This document shows positions 22,482-32,964 of a stretch of DNA of 64,000 bases, in pieces. The notes beneath the pieces were generated by a model that was given only the letters and a program-made list of their open reading frames with translations, was not told the DNA's origin and made no database searches. Each line of letters starts with the position of its first letter. Position 1 is the stretch's first letter. This stretch comes from Fallopia convolvulus (lineage: Eukaryota; Streptophyta; Magnoliopsida; Caryophyllales; Polygonaceae): NCBI GenBank assembly GCA_964016875.1, contig OZ024727.1, positions 9,266,091-9,330,090 on the forward strand, in the 5' to 3' direction. Made by a program: the position numbers and the translations under genes.

Positions 22482-23529
22482 CTATTGCAAGGAATCACTA
22501 TTGTAGGCACCAGGAATTTGCTGTAGGGAGTCACTAGTGTGAGTATTTGGAGTTTGCTGTAGAGAATCTGACATGGTTTCCTCAACTGGATGATTTGTAC
22601 CTCCAACCTGACTTATGCTAAAGATGCAGGGATTACCAGAATCAGAATATTCTTGTTCTTCCCAAATCCTGCCCTCTTTCTCTTCAAATTTAACATCTAT
22701 ACGAATTGCAACCCTCTTATGCTTAGGGTCAAAAAACTTGTAAGCCTTAGATCCCTCTTCATAACCAATGAAAAGCATTTTAGTACTCCTGTCTTCTAGC
22801 TTTGACAGATTGGGCTTGACATTCTTCACATATGCAATACAACCAAATACTCTCAAATGATTCACAACTGGTTTCCTACCATGCCATGCCTCATATGGAG
22901 TACTGTCATCTAGACTCCTAGTGGGTGATCTATTCAACACATATACAACAGTGCTAACAGCTTCTCCCCAGAAAATTGGTGGTACTGATTTGCTTTTCAT
23001 CATACTTCTAGCACTCTCAACCACATATTGATTTCTCATCTCAACTACCCCATTTTGTTGGGGAGAGTAAGGTGCTGTAAAATGCCTTTTAATTCCCTCT
23101 TTCTCACAAAATTCTTTGAACTTTTGTGATGTGAATTCTCCTCCCCTATTTGTCCTTAGCACCTTAATTTTTAAGTCTTTTTCAACCTCCACACTAGTTT
23201 TAACCTTTATAAAATAGTGTAGAGCCTCATCCTTACTTATCAACATGTGAAGCCACACACATCTAGAGAAGTCATCAACAAGCAAGAGAAAGTACTTGTT
23301 ACCTCCAATAGTACGTAGAAGGAGAGACAGGACCACAAAGATCTTCATGAACTAGTTCCAAAGGCTTCATAGCTCTGAATAAGGATGAACCAGGGAAAGA
23401 TTTTCTATGTTGCTTGCCCACAAGACACCCCTCACAGAGTTGATTTACATGATCAATAGCCGGCAAACATGTCACCATTCTTTTGACAGAATACATCAAT
23501 AAACACTCGAACTTGTAACTTTTTTTCAA
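22482..23529 (-). pseudogene. Copia B integrase core
   Basis: The finger's second half (CEGCLVGKQHRKSFP) lies at about 23400-23440. The catalytic core follows (LVHEDLCGP, LRTNRGGEFTSQKF and PYSPQQNGVVEMRNQ), then the KLNYLRVFG-like segment VNHLRVFGCIAYV and an acidic linker. The frame shifts near 23320. In the third catalytic segment NGVVEMRN is intact, but the Asp of the usual TDNG/TDRG word is replaced (RTNRGG). Confidence 0.85.
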
Positions 23530-23866
23530 CCAGTTCCCTGTACTATGAAAGTTTCAAAGAAACACCTTAACTTAATTAAATTTGTTCAATCGAACACTTT
23601 ACGCTGACGTGGCGATGCGTGTGAATGTCAATCGATACTTCAACGAGTTAATAATTTCGATTTGATTACATGGACTTTTTTTAAATTTCCCTTTTTCCTT
23701 ATTTATTTTTAATAGTGTAAAAGCATGAAAAAATTATTTTTTATATCATCTCAGATCCTCCAGATCTGGATTTTCTTCTTCTTCTTCTTTTTTCTCAACT
23801 TTGTCTTTTCCTACCCTTATTAGATCTGAAAGGTCACAAGTTCATTCAACTGATAAACAACCCTAA

Positions 23867-24549
23867 GGCCATCTCCAATAGCTTCTCCAAAACTTTCTCC
23901 AAAATGGAGAATCAACTGCCACATTCTCTAAAAAAAATTCAGCTCAACTCCAACAGATTCCCTATTTTTGAGAATACTGGATTTAATATATATTTTTTAC
24001 CATATAAAATATTCTACAATAATTATTTAGTTATAATTAAATTTATCCAACATCTTATGGAAATAAAAACAATTCTAGAATCGTAACCTAATAAATAATA
24101 ATATTTTTATTATTTGACTAATAAGGAAATGAAATATTCTAGAAAATTAATAAATGATAAATTATTTATTATTTGACTTATAAAGAAATAAAAATATTCT
24201 AAAAACTTAATAAATGGTAAATTATTTATTATTTGACTTATAAGAAAATAAAAATATTATAGAATCTTAATTTAATATATGATAAAATATTTATTATTCA
24301 CATATAAATATCAACACTATTTTTATTTCATTCACATAGTTCTTTGAGATTGCTTGCCATTGTATTTTTATATTAAATACTCTAGAAAATAAAAAATGTA
24401 AAAAAGAAAAGTAAAAAAACTCAAATGGAGAACCCCCCACATTTAGGGAAAAGTGGGTAATTTTTTGGGGAATACTCTATAATGGGGAATCATATGGGAA
24501 AACTGTTGGGCCATATTTTGTAGCTAAATTGAAGTTGTTGGAGAAGTCC
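23867..24549. mobile_element. PIF/Harbinger-type MITE inside the MULE
   Basis: The ends are GGCCATCTCCAATAGCTTCT on the left and, complemented from the right, GGACTTCTCCAACAACTTC. They are flanked by TAA at 23864-23866 and 24550-24552. The 3-bp TWA target site and the GGCCATCTCCAA-like end fit PIF/Harbinger MITEs. The 683-bp interior is very AT-rich, with repeated segments of the type ATTTATTATTTGACTTATAA, and has no ORF of note. Confidence 0.75.
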
Positions 24550-24690
24550 TAAGAAGTAAGGAACCAGAGAGAGTCAAGAGGGATTTCACAAGTTCATTCA
24601 ACTAATAAACAAGAGAAGGTCACAAGTTCATTCAACTGATAAACCGACGCCGGCGACGGACCAGGGACGGAACACGAAATCGGGAGAAAG

Positions 24691-25015
24691 AACGAGTTTC
24701 TGGATCTGGTTCTGGTTCCTTTTTGGATCTGGTTTGTGAAGAATTCGAACTCTTTCTCTCAGTCCGTCGTTCTGTCCTCTTAGGTTCCTTGCTGGCCGGC
24801 GAAACACCGACGGATAAAGACTGAACACCGACGGATCAAGACGAAACACATACTTGGGAGAATTCGAACGAGTTTCTGGATTTGGTTATGGTTCCTTTTT
24901 TGGATCTGGTTCCTTTTTGGGAAGAATTCGAAATCTTTCTCTCAGTCCGTCGTTCCGTCCTCTCAGGTTCCTTGTTGGCTGGCGGTGATAAATTCGAATT
25001 CTTTCCGAGTTCATC
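24691..25015. repeat. Imperfect tandem duplication (about 175-bp period) inside the MULE
   Basis: The segment from GAACGAGTTTCTGGATCTGG through CTTTCTCTCAGTCCGTCGTT to the GGTTCCTTGCTGGCCGGCG word is repeated once, starting near 24866, with scattered differences. It could be a captured host fragment, but I do not recognise it. Nearby, CACAAGTTCATTCAACTGAT occurs three times (23836, 24588, 24613). Confidence 0.7.
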
Positions 25016-25440
25016 AACCCGTCCTAATTCTCTTTGGTTGTAGATCTGAGTTTGGCCATGGCTAAAAAAAATGAGGAAGAAGACCTTGAAAAAAATATTA
25101 CAATTTTATTTTATTAAAATTTAATAATTTTATTTAATTGGTGCTTACATGTGTAATGTGGCAAAATGACAAACCTATTTGAGCTTATTTGGCATAAAAA
25201 TATGACACATAAACGCGCGTGATATGCACTGGAAGGAGATTAAGATCGAAAGTGTTTATAAGTGCAAAAATTGTTAAGTTGAGGTGTTTCCTTGAAACTT
25301 TTATAGTACATGGGGGCTGGTTGAAAAAAGTTACAAGTTCGAGTGTCTGTTGATGTATTCTGCCCCATTCTTTTTCTTGCAAGCTTTCTCAAGGAATTGA
25401 ATTTTAAGTGTCCATATCTTGCATGCCACAACAGTTAGTA

Positions 25441-25956
25441 TCACTCAATTTCGACATCAAGCACTCTTGTTTGACTACTTTGAGATGAAGGACATATAGT
25501 TTATTCAACTGGCATATTTAATTTTATAACAATATATATATATATATATATATATCTTATCACAATTAAACCTTATTAAAAGATAACATAATAAATAAAA
25601 AGTAGTAGCTTTTTTGGCTGATAATAGCAAAAATAATAAGGTAATTTATTTTACCCGCTTATAAATTATAATACCAGTATTATATTTATATTAATATATT
25701 ATAATTTTTATTTTAAAAAAATTCCGGACAAAACCTGGGTCATCAACTAAGTAATATCTAAAACCATATAAGAAAACGGAAAAGAATCAAGATAGCATAT
25801 GGGGGGAGCTCACAAACATATTCTAGTACCAAGTATGAAAACGGAGAAGTTTAAGTGAATTATGAAATTGAATCTTTTAATTAAAATCGATAGAGGTATT
25901 CACCCCAACATAGCATAACGTACAAGCTATACTATATCCCAATGTTTTCACACTTT
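25441..25956. other. Noncoding AT-rich stretch between Copia B and Copia C
   Basis: No gene. It may contain decayed Copia B sequence on its left side. A (TA)n microsatellite lies at about 25535-25556. Confidence 0.5.
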
Positions 25957-25961
25957 TGAAT

Positions 25962-26827
25962 TGTTGGGATCTAGATCGACTCGAGTTCGCTTCTATTGTT
26001 CTTAAACGAGTTTGAAAAACCTTTGAAAAACATAGAACAAACAAACAGAAAGGGACACACAGTTGTTTACGCAGTTTGGACTAAGTCCTACATCTGCGGA
26101 GCCTCAAGAGGGGAGACTCACCCAATCCACTACGCATCGAAGGCCATAAGAGCAAGTACAGTTACAAGCAAGCACACACACAAGTGGCAAAAGCCAGGAA
26201 CAAGAGAAGAAGAAAGAGATGAGTACAAAGCAACAAGAACAGAGCCAAACAGAGCCGGCAAGCTCACAAGAACTAAGTCACACAGACCCGAACTCCCTCA
26301 TCTCACTCTAGTTCTTCTTTCTTTTTCTTTTTTCTCTCTTGATCTCGTCACGAATCCATAAGGGCGAAGGAGTCGAAGAGAAGTAGCTCGAGAGAGCCAA
26401 ATCCTAGAAACCAGAGCGTCGCGGAGAAGTGAGCAAGATAATGCTCTCGAGGGTTCCAAACAACCCTTATATATGAAACCCTAGAGCCAAGACGACGTCG
26501 TCTCCAATAATGAGCCCAAGAGCATGGATCAAAATGGAGCGGCCCAAGATAGGAGTTAGGCCCAACAAGTCATCAGTTGAGCTCACGCAGTAAGTCACAC
26601 AGGGAACCGGCCCAAGGCACAACATAACAACAATGTCAAGAGCCACACTTGACCAAAGGATGGTCAAGTGGCTCAGGCCATGGGTCATGGTCCAGTGAGG
26701 GTGGTTCAATGGCATCTCAAGCGTGAGCCATGGTCCCTGTCCTAGGTTCTACCTACTTGTGTGTATTTGCATTGCACTATAATGTTCAAATGTTTACATA
26801 TTACAACATAGGATTATTAACATTACA
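25962..26827 (-). repeat. Copia C 3' LTR (full-length form)
   Basis: On the plus strand it runs from TGTTGGGATCTAG to about ATTAACATTACA. The right end is uncertain by about five bases. The TATATAAG box on the element strand is the reverse of 26467-26474. It contains the 26004-26316 block missing from the other LTR. Confidence 0.9.
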
Positions 26828-26952
26828 AATGCCCTCCTAATCCTTGGTTGTAATAATGCCTAAGCCGCCAGTAGTGGATTGGTAGTATCATTGTCCCCTG
26901 TCCATCGTCGGCTCATGAGCTCAAGCTGTGTCCCAAATGTGCTGGAAATCCC

Positions 26953-29390
26953 TCAGAAATGGAACTTGTCAGATGTCACTATCTTGGTCCCAAAGTCAGC
27001 TGGATTTTCTTCTCCCTTTACTTTCTTGACCCCAAGTGATTTCTCTTCAATAAGAACGCTAATAAAATGATGTCTTACATCAATGTGCTTGGACCTTTCA
27101 AGGAACATAGGGTCTTTGTACAAATATAAAGCACTTTGGCTATCCATATAGAGAACTGGTGTCATAGGCACATATTGGATTTCTTTCAAAATTCCTGTAA
27201 GCCAGATGGCTTCCTTTGCAGCTTCAGTGGCAGCAATATATTCAGCTTCTGTTGAGGAAAGAGCAACAATAGATTGTTGTTGTGCCTTCCAAGAGATACA
27301 GTTGCCTGCCTAGGTGTAGCAGTATGCAGAGGTAGATTTCTTGTTGTCTTTGTTGCTTGCATAATCAGAATCAAAGTAACCATGTAACTCATTAGTAGAA
27401 GCATGCTCAGAATAGACAAGACAGTAACCCTTGGTGCCATTTAAGTATCTCAAAAAGAACTTCATGGCATTCCAGTGACACTCACCAGGGTTTGACATAA
27501 ACCTACTCAACACACTAATTGCAAAGGCCAGATCAGGCCTTGTGCAAAGCATTGCATACATAACAGACCCAACAGCAACATCATAAGGCACATTAGACAT
27601 CTTAGCTTTCTCATTAGGTGTACTAGTACAGGACCTTTTAGACAACTCTAAATGCCCTCCTAAGGGAACAGAAGTGGGTTTAGAGTCAAGCATTTTGAAC
27701 CTTTCTAGAACCTTAAACAAGTAATCACTTTGAGACAACCACATTTTCTTGTTTTTCCTATCTCTAGTAATTTTTATGTCAAGGATCTTTTGTGCTGCCC
27801 CTAAGTCTTTCATATCAAAGTGAAGTTTTAAATCTCTTTTCACACCAGAAATGATAACCTTAGAAGAACACATCAACAGGATATCATCAACATATAAAAG
27901 CACAAACAGGGGAGTCTTGGTCCTAATGCCCTTGAAATAAAGACATGTATCATAAATGCTTCTTATAAAACCAAGTTTCCTCATGCACAGGTCAAACTTG
28001 ATGTTCCATTGCCTAGGGGACTGCTTAAGGCCATAAATAGATTTTTTAAGTAAACAAACATGATCAGGTTTAGCAGAGTTCACAAATCCCTTAGGTTGTT
28101 TCATATGAATGATCTCATTTAATTCACCATGCAAGAAGGCAGTTTTTACATCCATTTGTTCTAATTCCCAGTTGTACACAGCAGTCATAGCAAGTAAGAG
28201 TCTAAGAGTCTTATACTTAATCACAAGTGCAAAGATATCATTGTAATCTATGCCCTCCTTTTGGGAGAACCCCTTAGCTACAAGCCTGGCTTTATATCTG
28301 GGGGGATCTCCAGAGTGGGCACCATCTTTAAGTTTGTAAATCCATTTACAGTCAATCAGTCTAGCATTGGCTGGCTTGGGAACAAGGACCCAAGTATTGT
28401 TAGCATACATAGACTGCATTTCTTCATTCATGGCACTTATCCAATTTTTAGCATGCATGCATTTCATGGCAATCTCATAAGTGTCAGGTGTAAAAGAATT
28501 CACTACATGCTCAGAGGCAAGGCAAGCATACTCAATCAAGTTCACCTCAAACAGAAGATCAGAAAACTCAGCAAACATGATAAACCTCCTATTAGGAACC
28601 CTAGTCCTTGGCTCTTTATCTCTAGTTAGTTGATAGTCTATCAAGTCATTGCTAGAGGGCACAAAGTTGCTAATAGGTGGGTTACTTACCTCCCCACCTG
28701 ATTGGTGAGGGTTCTGATCTTTAGTACTTGTATTTGTCACATTTTCAGTGACATTTTCATCTTCACCTTGCTCTGGATGGTCATTTGCTCCATGACCATC
28801 ATGGTCATCCTCATTTAGCTCCACTTGGGTCCCTTGATCATATTCATTTTCTTCTTCAGAAGTTGCTTCATGTGGTAGGAAGAACCTGTTCATTTCTGCT
28901 TTAGTGCTGGTACCTGCACACTCAGTAGATGAGTTAGCCTTATCCTTAAAATGAAACCCTGACTCATTAAAGGTCACACTTCTGGATGTAAATACTTTGT
29001 AGCCATGAGGCTGACAAAGTAACAGTTTGTAACCCTTAACACCTTCAGGATAGCCTAACATAACACATTTTTGAGCTCTTGGTTGCAACTTGCCTTGATA
29101 TACATGAGCATAGGCTGTGCAACCAAATGCTTTTAAATATGACAGATTAAGTTTCTTGCCAGTCCACATTTCATATGGTGTCTTAAAGTCAACCACAGAG
29201 GATGGAGACCTGTTAATGAGATAGTAGGCAGTTGTGATTGCCTCACCCTAGAGTGAAGGTTTCATTCCAGCACCAATGAGCAGGCACCTTGCCTTTTCAA
29301 GCAAGGTTCTATTCATTCTCTCAGCAGTGCCATTCTGCTGAGGTGTGCCAGGAACTGTCAGATGCCTTTTAATACCATTAGCACTATAGA
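26953..29390 (-). pseudogene. Copia C integrase C-terminus, RT and RNase H
   Basis: The long minus frame (27310-29196) opens after the integrase core with the FKTPYEMWTGKKLNLSYLKA segment. A Glu/Asp-rich linker follows, then RT: DCKWIYKLK, RYKARLVAKGFSQKEGIDYN, MDVKTAFLHGEL, SIYGLKQSPRQW and the YVDD site (VLLYVDDILLM). RNase H follows (GYFDSDYASN, then SWKAQQQSIVALSSTEAEY and the YMDSQSALYLYK word) to 26953. A TAG at 29248-29250 precedes GEAITTAYYLINRSPSS, where a Trp codon is normal. Another TAG at 27310-27312 splits RNase H. One base is gained or lost near 29390. Otherwise the catalytic motifs are intact. Confidence 0.9.
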
Positions 29391-31060
29391 AAAGAATCAA
29401 ACACATGATTGCAGAATTCAAGGCCATTATCAGTCTTAAGGCACTTAAGCTTCAAGTTTGTTTCATTTTCAACAGAAAGTTTACAGGTTTTAAAAGCATC
29501 AAAGGCCTCATCTTTAGTTCTTAACAAGTATATCCAGACTTTCCTAGAGAAGTGATCAATTAAAGACATGAAATATCTCCTACCACCAACAGTATCAACT
29601 TGGGTAGGGCCCCACAAATCAGAATGAACATATTCAAGAGGGGATTTAGCAACATATGCAGACTTGTTAAAACTATGCCTAGCTTTCTTACCTAGAACAC
29701 AAACTTCACAGAAGCTCAAATCAACAGGTTTTTTGTCAATTAAACCAGTCTTAAACAGATAATTTAAGCCTTTCATGCCAATATGACCAAGTTTAACATG
29801 CCAGAGTTTGGTGAGATCAGGTGTCATAACATTACAAATTTCAGAGAAATTAAGTTCGGGAGAGGCAATAACTTTGTATAACCCTCCCACTTTAACCCCT
29901 TTCACAAGGGTAGTCCCATTCCTAATGACTTCCCTTATACCTGAATGAGTAATAATATGACAACCCAAATCATCAAACACAGACTCAGACATGAGGTTCC
30001 TCCTCAGGTCAGGTACCCACCTAACCTTCTAGAGTACTCTAATTTTTCCATCAAACATCCTAAGAGGGATATTACCAATACCCCTGATAGGCAGTGCAGT
30101 GTGGTCACCAAGCAAGACCTCACCACCATCAAACTCATGCAAGGAATCAAACAAGGATTTATCAAAGGAAGCATGCAAGGTGCAACCAGAATCAAGAATC
30201 CAGGCATGTTTGTCAACAGAGTTAGAACACACAAGCAATTCATAAGGATATTCAGACCTAGACTCAAACAAAGCAACAGAATCATGAGAGGATTTCTGGT
30301 TTTCTTCCCTCTGTTTCTTTTTACAGTCTTTAATGAAATGACCAACACCACCACAGTGATAACATTTCCTCTTATCCTTTTTCTCATTATCATGCTTGTC
30401 ATTCTTTTTGTTCTGTTTCTTTTTGTTATTGTTGCCCTTTTTTCCCTTAACCATGAGAACCTCAGTTTTAGACTCAGTTTTCTTTTCACCTTTAGTTTTA
30501 AAGACTTTCAGGGTTTCATTCTTCTCAAGAATAGCATCAATGATTTTGGCCTTAGTCAGGCCTCCACAGAACTGAATAACATCCTTAATGGTATCAAACT
30601 GAGGAGAGGGAAGAGAATTGAGCAACAAAACTGCTTGGTGGGAATCCTTAATCTTGTCATTACCCCTTTCAAGTTCTTGAGTCATCCTCAAGAACTTGTC
30701 CAGGTTCTCATTGAGTGACAGATTAAGGTCCATTTTAAAAGTGAAGGTTCTAATGAGAAGGGAGACTAGAAAGGCCTCAGTTTTGACCAGATAAAGGTCT
30801 TCCAAGGCCTTCCAAAGAGATTTAGCATTAGTGAAACTTACCACCTGACGAGCCACGTCGTCAGTTAATCTCACCATAATCTCAGAGTGTGCAATTTCAT
30901 CCATTTCTGCCTTTTCCTCAGCTTTTGCTCCAGCAGGGAAGTCTCCTTTAATCGCCTTCCAACATTTTTCCTTGATGAGCACAGCTTTCATCTTGACTTG
31001 CCACATAGCAAAGTCAGATATGCCATCAAACAACTTAATCCTGCTAGAGTTTTCTGCCAT
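29384..31060 (-). pseudogene. Copia C gag, protease and integrase N-terminal half
   Basis: Gag starts at the ATG at 31060 (MAENSSRIKLFDGISDF). The UBN2-type core is followed by a Lys/Asn-rich tract, a CCHC knuckle (CYHCGGVGHFIKDC) and the protease triad (WILDSGCTLHAS). A TAG at 30029-30031 then stops the frame. The same frame goes on through the pre-integrase finger (LWHVKLGHIGMKG, CEVCVLGKKARHSF) and the first two catalytic Asp regions (HSDLWGP, KTDNGLEF). A single stop therefore separates gag-protease from integrase. Confidence 0.9.
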
Positions 31061-31159
31061 CACAAAGACAAAGCAAAAATACACAGGATAGATGAACAAT
31101 AGGCTTCACACCCAACAAAGAGTTGTTGGATGCAAGGTACACAGACACTTTTTTGTAAG

Positions 31160-31450
31160 AGCTTGAGTGTACAATCCGAGAAAGGGATTACACCAGTATA
31201 ACTGTTACCCTGGTTTCTCCGGATTGCCCTAGGACCTTGAGCCAAACTCAAGTGTCCTGGTTATCAACAAGCAAGGAAGTCAAGGGATTAAACCTCAGAG
31301 ATGGTAAACACACAGATCTAGACCGTGAGAAACTAGATATCAGATCTGGATACTAACACAGAACCCTTTTGCAAGGGAGAGTGTATGAACCGAGAAAGGG
31401 ATTGCACCGGCACAACCGTTACCCTAGTTTCTCCGGTTCACCTCGAATCA
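31160..31450 (-). repeat. Two hairpin-forming leader repeats of Copia C
   Basis: Two related segments of about 65 bp lie between the primer-binding site and gag. In the first, AATCCGAGAAA (31173-31183) pairs with TTTCTCCGGATT (31214-31225). In the second, GAACCGAGAAA (31387-31397) pairs with TTTCTCCGGTTC (31428-31439). Adjacent GGG and CCC extend both stems. The stem bases differ between copies in a way that keeps the pairing. The role is unknown. Confidence 0.7.
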
Positions 31451-31726
31451 AAGGGCCAAACCCTAAGAAGCAGTTTCTGTAGCGTTTTTCAAAAGGTTAT
31501 AAGTCAAACGTTTGGAGGTTTTTGAACAAGAGCAAACAGGAATTAAGAAGATCCAGATAAAAACAAGAGATCTAGACTAAGGGAAATCACTCTCCAACCT
31601 CAAAGCTCATGGATCTGGCAAGAGACACAAAGTCAGTCGCCTAGGGTTCCAGAGAAGAGGAGAAGGAGCTTAACCCTAGCGAATCAGACCTCAAACGCAG
31701 CGGAACCTCGAGATCAGAGCCAACCT

Positions 31727-31739
31727 GGCTCTGATACCA
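31727..31739 (-). other. Copia C primer-binding site
   Basis: The minus strand reads TGGTATCAGAGCC two bases after the 5' LTR, matching the initiator Met-tRNA 3' end. Confidence 0.93.
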
Positions 31740-31741
31740 AT

Positions 31742-32287
31742 TGTTGGGATCTAGATCGACTCGAGTTCGCTTCTATTATTCTTCTTTCTTTTTCTTTTTC
31801 TCTCTTGATCTCGTCACGAATCCATAAGGGCGAAGGAGTCGAAGAGAAGTAGCTCGAGAGAGCCAAACCCTAGAAACCAGAGCGCCGCGGAGAAGTGAGC
31901 AAGATAATGCTCTCGAGGGTTCCAAACAACCCTTATATATGAAACCCTAGAGCCAAGGCGACGTTGTCTCCAATAATGAGCCCAAGAGCATGGATCAAAA
32001 TGGAGCGGCCCAAGATAGAAGTTAGGCCCAACAAGTCATCAGTCGAGCTCACGCAGTAAGTCACACAGGGAACCGACCCAAGGCACAACATAACAACAAT
32101 GTCAAGAGCCACACTTGACCAAAGGATGGTCAAGTGGCTCAGGCCATGGGTCATGGTCCAGGGAGGGTGGTTCGATTGCATCTCAAGCGTGAGCCATGGT
32201 CCCTGTCCTAGGTTCTACCTACTTGTGTGTGTTAGCATTGCACTATAATGTTCAAATATTTACATATTACAACATAGGATTATTACA
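31742..32287 (-). repeat. Copia C 5' LTR (internally deleted)
   Basis: Same ends as the 3' LTR, but 546 bp. A block corresponding to 26004-26316 is absent, and the flanks of that block share GTTCTT, suggesting loss by microhomology. The TATATAAG box on the element strand is the reverse of 31933-31940 and is kept. Confidence 0.9.
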
Positions 32288-32292
32288 TGAAT

Positions 32293-32757
32293 TTTTATAA
32301 AAATAACCCAAAAACTAGACACCACTTGAACCGTCTCAACCTACTAAATATAATGGTTTAGTGATTATAAGCTGGAATCTAGACATGAATTAATTGCATG
32401 TTCCTTGTATAGCTGCACGTATTTCCTTCAATGTCAATTTATGTTAGCAAATTATGTCATTTTTTTTTATAGCATGTTGTTTCAAGTTTTGTCTTGTACA
32501 TAAAAGGATATGTTACTAGCTAGACATAAAATCATTACACGTAATTTCTTCTTGTATATCTATAAGTGGGTTGAATGAAGGTGAGACGTCAAGTTTTTAT
32601 GTACTAGCTAGTGTAATGATGCGTAAAGTCAAACACGAAAAAAAGTTTATACAATCTGAATATAGTGTTTTTTTCCAAATTAAATTATGAAAGAGAATTA
32701 AAAGAATGAGTTCGATCAAATTGATGGACAGATATGTCTAAAAATTTTATTTGTAGG
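32293..32757. other. Intergenic AT-rich stretch
   Basis: No gene or repeat boundary recognised. It continues the pre-insertion sequence on the right side of Copia C. Confidence 0.5.
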
Positions 32758-32935
32758 TTATTTTTTTTATCAGAAAAAAAGGCTAGTGCCTATGCGGATT
32801 TATTATAAAAGCAATAGTCTGCTCTCCTCAAGAGCTACAAGATCGTAATTAAGAGTGCTTAGAATACAAGAAGGAGGGGTATTGAAAGTAATGAAATTAG
32901 TGGCATCTTTAACAGCTTGATTGGCAATTTATTCT
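32758..32935 (-). mobile_element. 3' end of a LINE, just upstream of the beta-xylosidase
   Basis: On the minus strand the stretch gives NQAVKDATNFITFNTPPS and then ILSTLNYDLVALEE. This resembles the very end of the RNase H domain that closes plant L1-type ORF2. A short 3' tail ending next to a T-run (A-run on its strand) follows. It ends about 30 bases before the beta-xylosidase ATG, so it occupies the place of the proximal promoter and 5' UTR. Confidence 0.6.
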
Positions 32936-32964
32936 CTCCCTCGATCAGAGATCACATTTTAACT

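Larger units (their letters stand above)
23485..25364. mobile_element. MULE-like DNA transposon inserted in Copia B
   Basis: Perfect 10-bp direct repeats CCATTCTTTT flank the insert (23475-23484 and 25365-25374). The termini are long imperfect inverted repeats: GACAGAATACATCAA on the left and GGCAGAATACATCAA on the complement of the right. Similarity continues for about 100 bp through the CACTCGAACTTGTAAC and GTTTCAARGAAACACC words. A TSD of 9-11 bp and long TIRs fit Mutator-like elements. Cutting out insert plus one repeat restores the copia frame (ARKRMV then TCLPAIDHVN). No transposase is visible; the interior holds a MITE and a duplicated segment. Confidence 0.85.
20752..25440 (-). mobile_element. 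Copia B: older Ty1/copia element, incomplete
   Basis: On the minus strand the order from the right is pre-integrase finger, integrase, RT, RNase H, then a polypurine tract (reverse of 20786-20799) and a TGAAG... LTR start. Only about 34 bp of the 3' LTR remain before the Copia A junction at 20751. No gag or 5' LTR is recognisable to the right. A MULE-like element splits the pre-integrase domain. The rest of the 3' LTR probably lies left of 2458, which would make Copia A an insertion into this LTR. Confidence 0.8.
25962..32287 (-). mobile_element. Copia C: Ty1/copia element with a perfect target-site duplication
   Basis: It is flanked by TGAAT on both sides (25957-25961 and 32288-32292). LTRs lie at 25962-26827 and 31742-32287. 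Minus-strand order is 5' LTR (right), iMet primer-binding site, a long leader with two hairpins, gag-protease, integrase, RT, RNase H and 3' LTR. Three amber stops and at least one frameshift interrupt an otherwise complete gag-pol. The 5' LTR lacks a block of about 313 bp that the 3' LTR keeps. The perfect TSD and readable pol suggest this is younger than A and B. Confidence 0.93.

Noticed and set aside
28261..28629. Plus-strand frame within Copia C pol
   Set aside because: It is the opposite strand of the RT region and has no independent evidence.
29945..30718. Plus-strand 257-codon frame opposite Copia C gag
   Set aside because: The hydrophobic run is the complement of the Lys/Asn-rich gag tract. 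No domain or start context was found.
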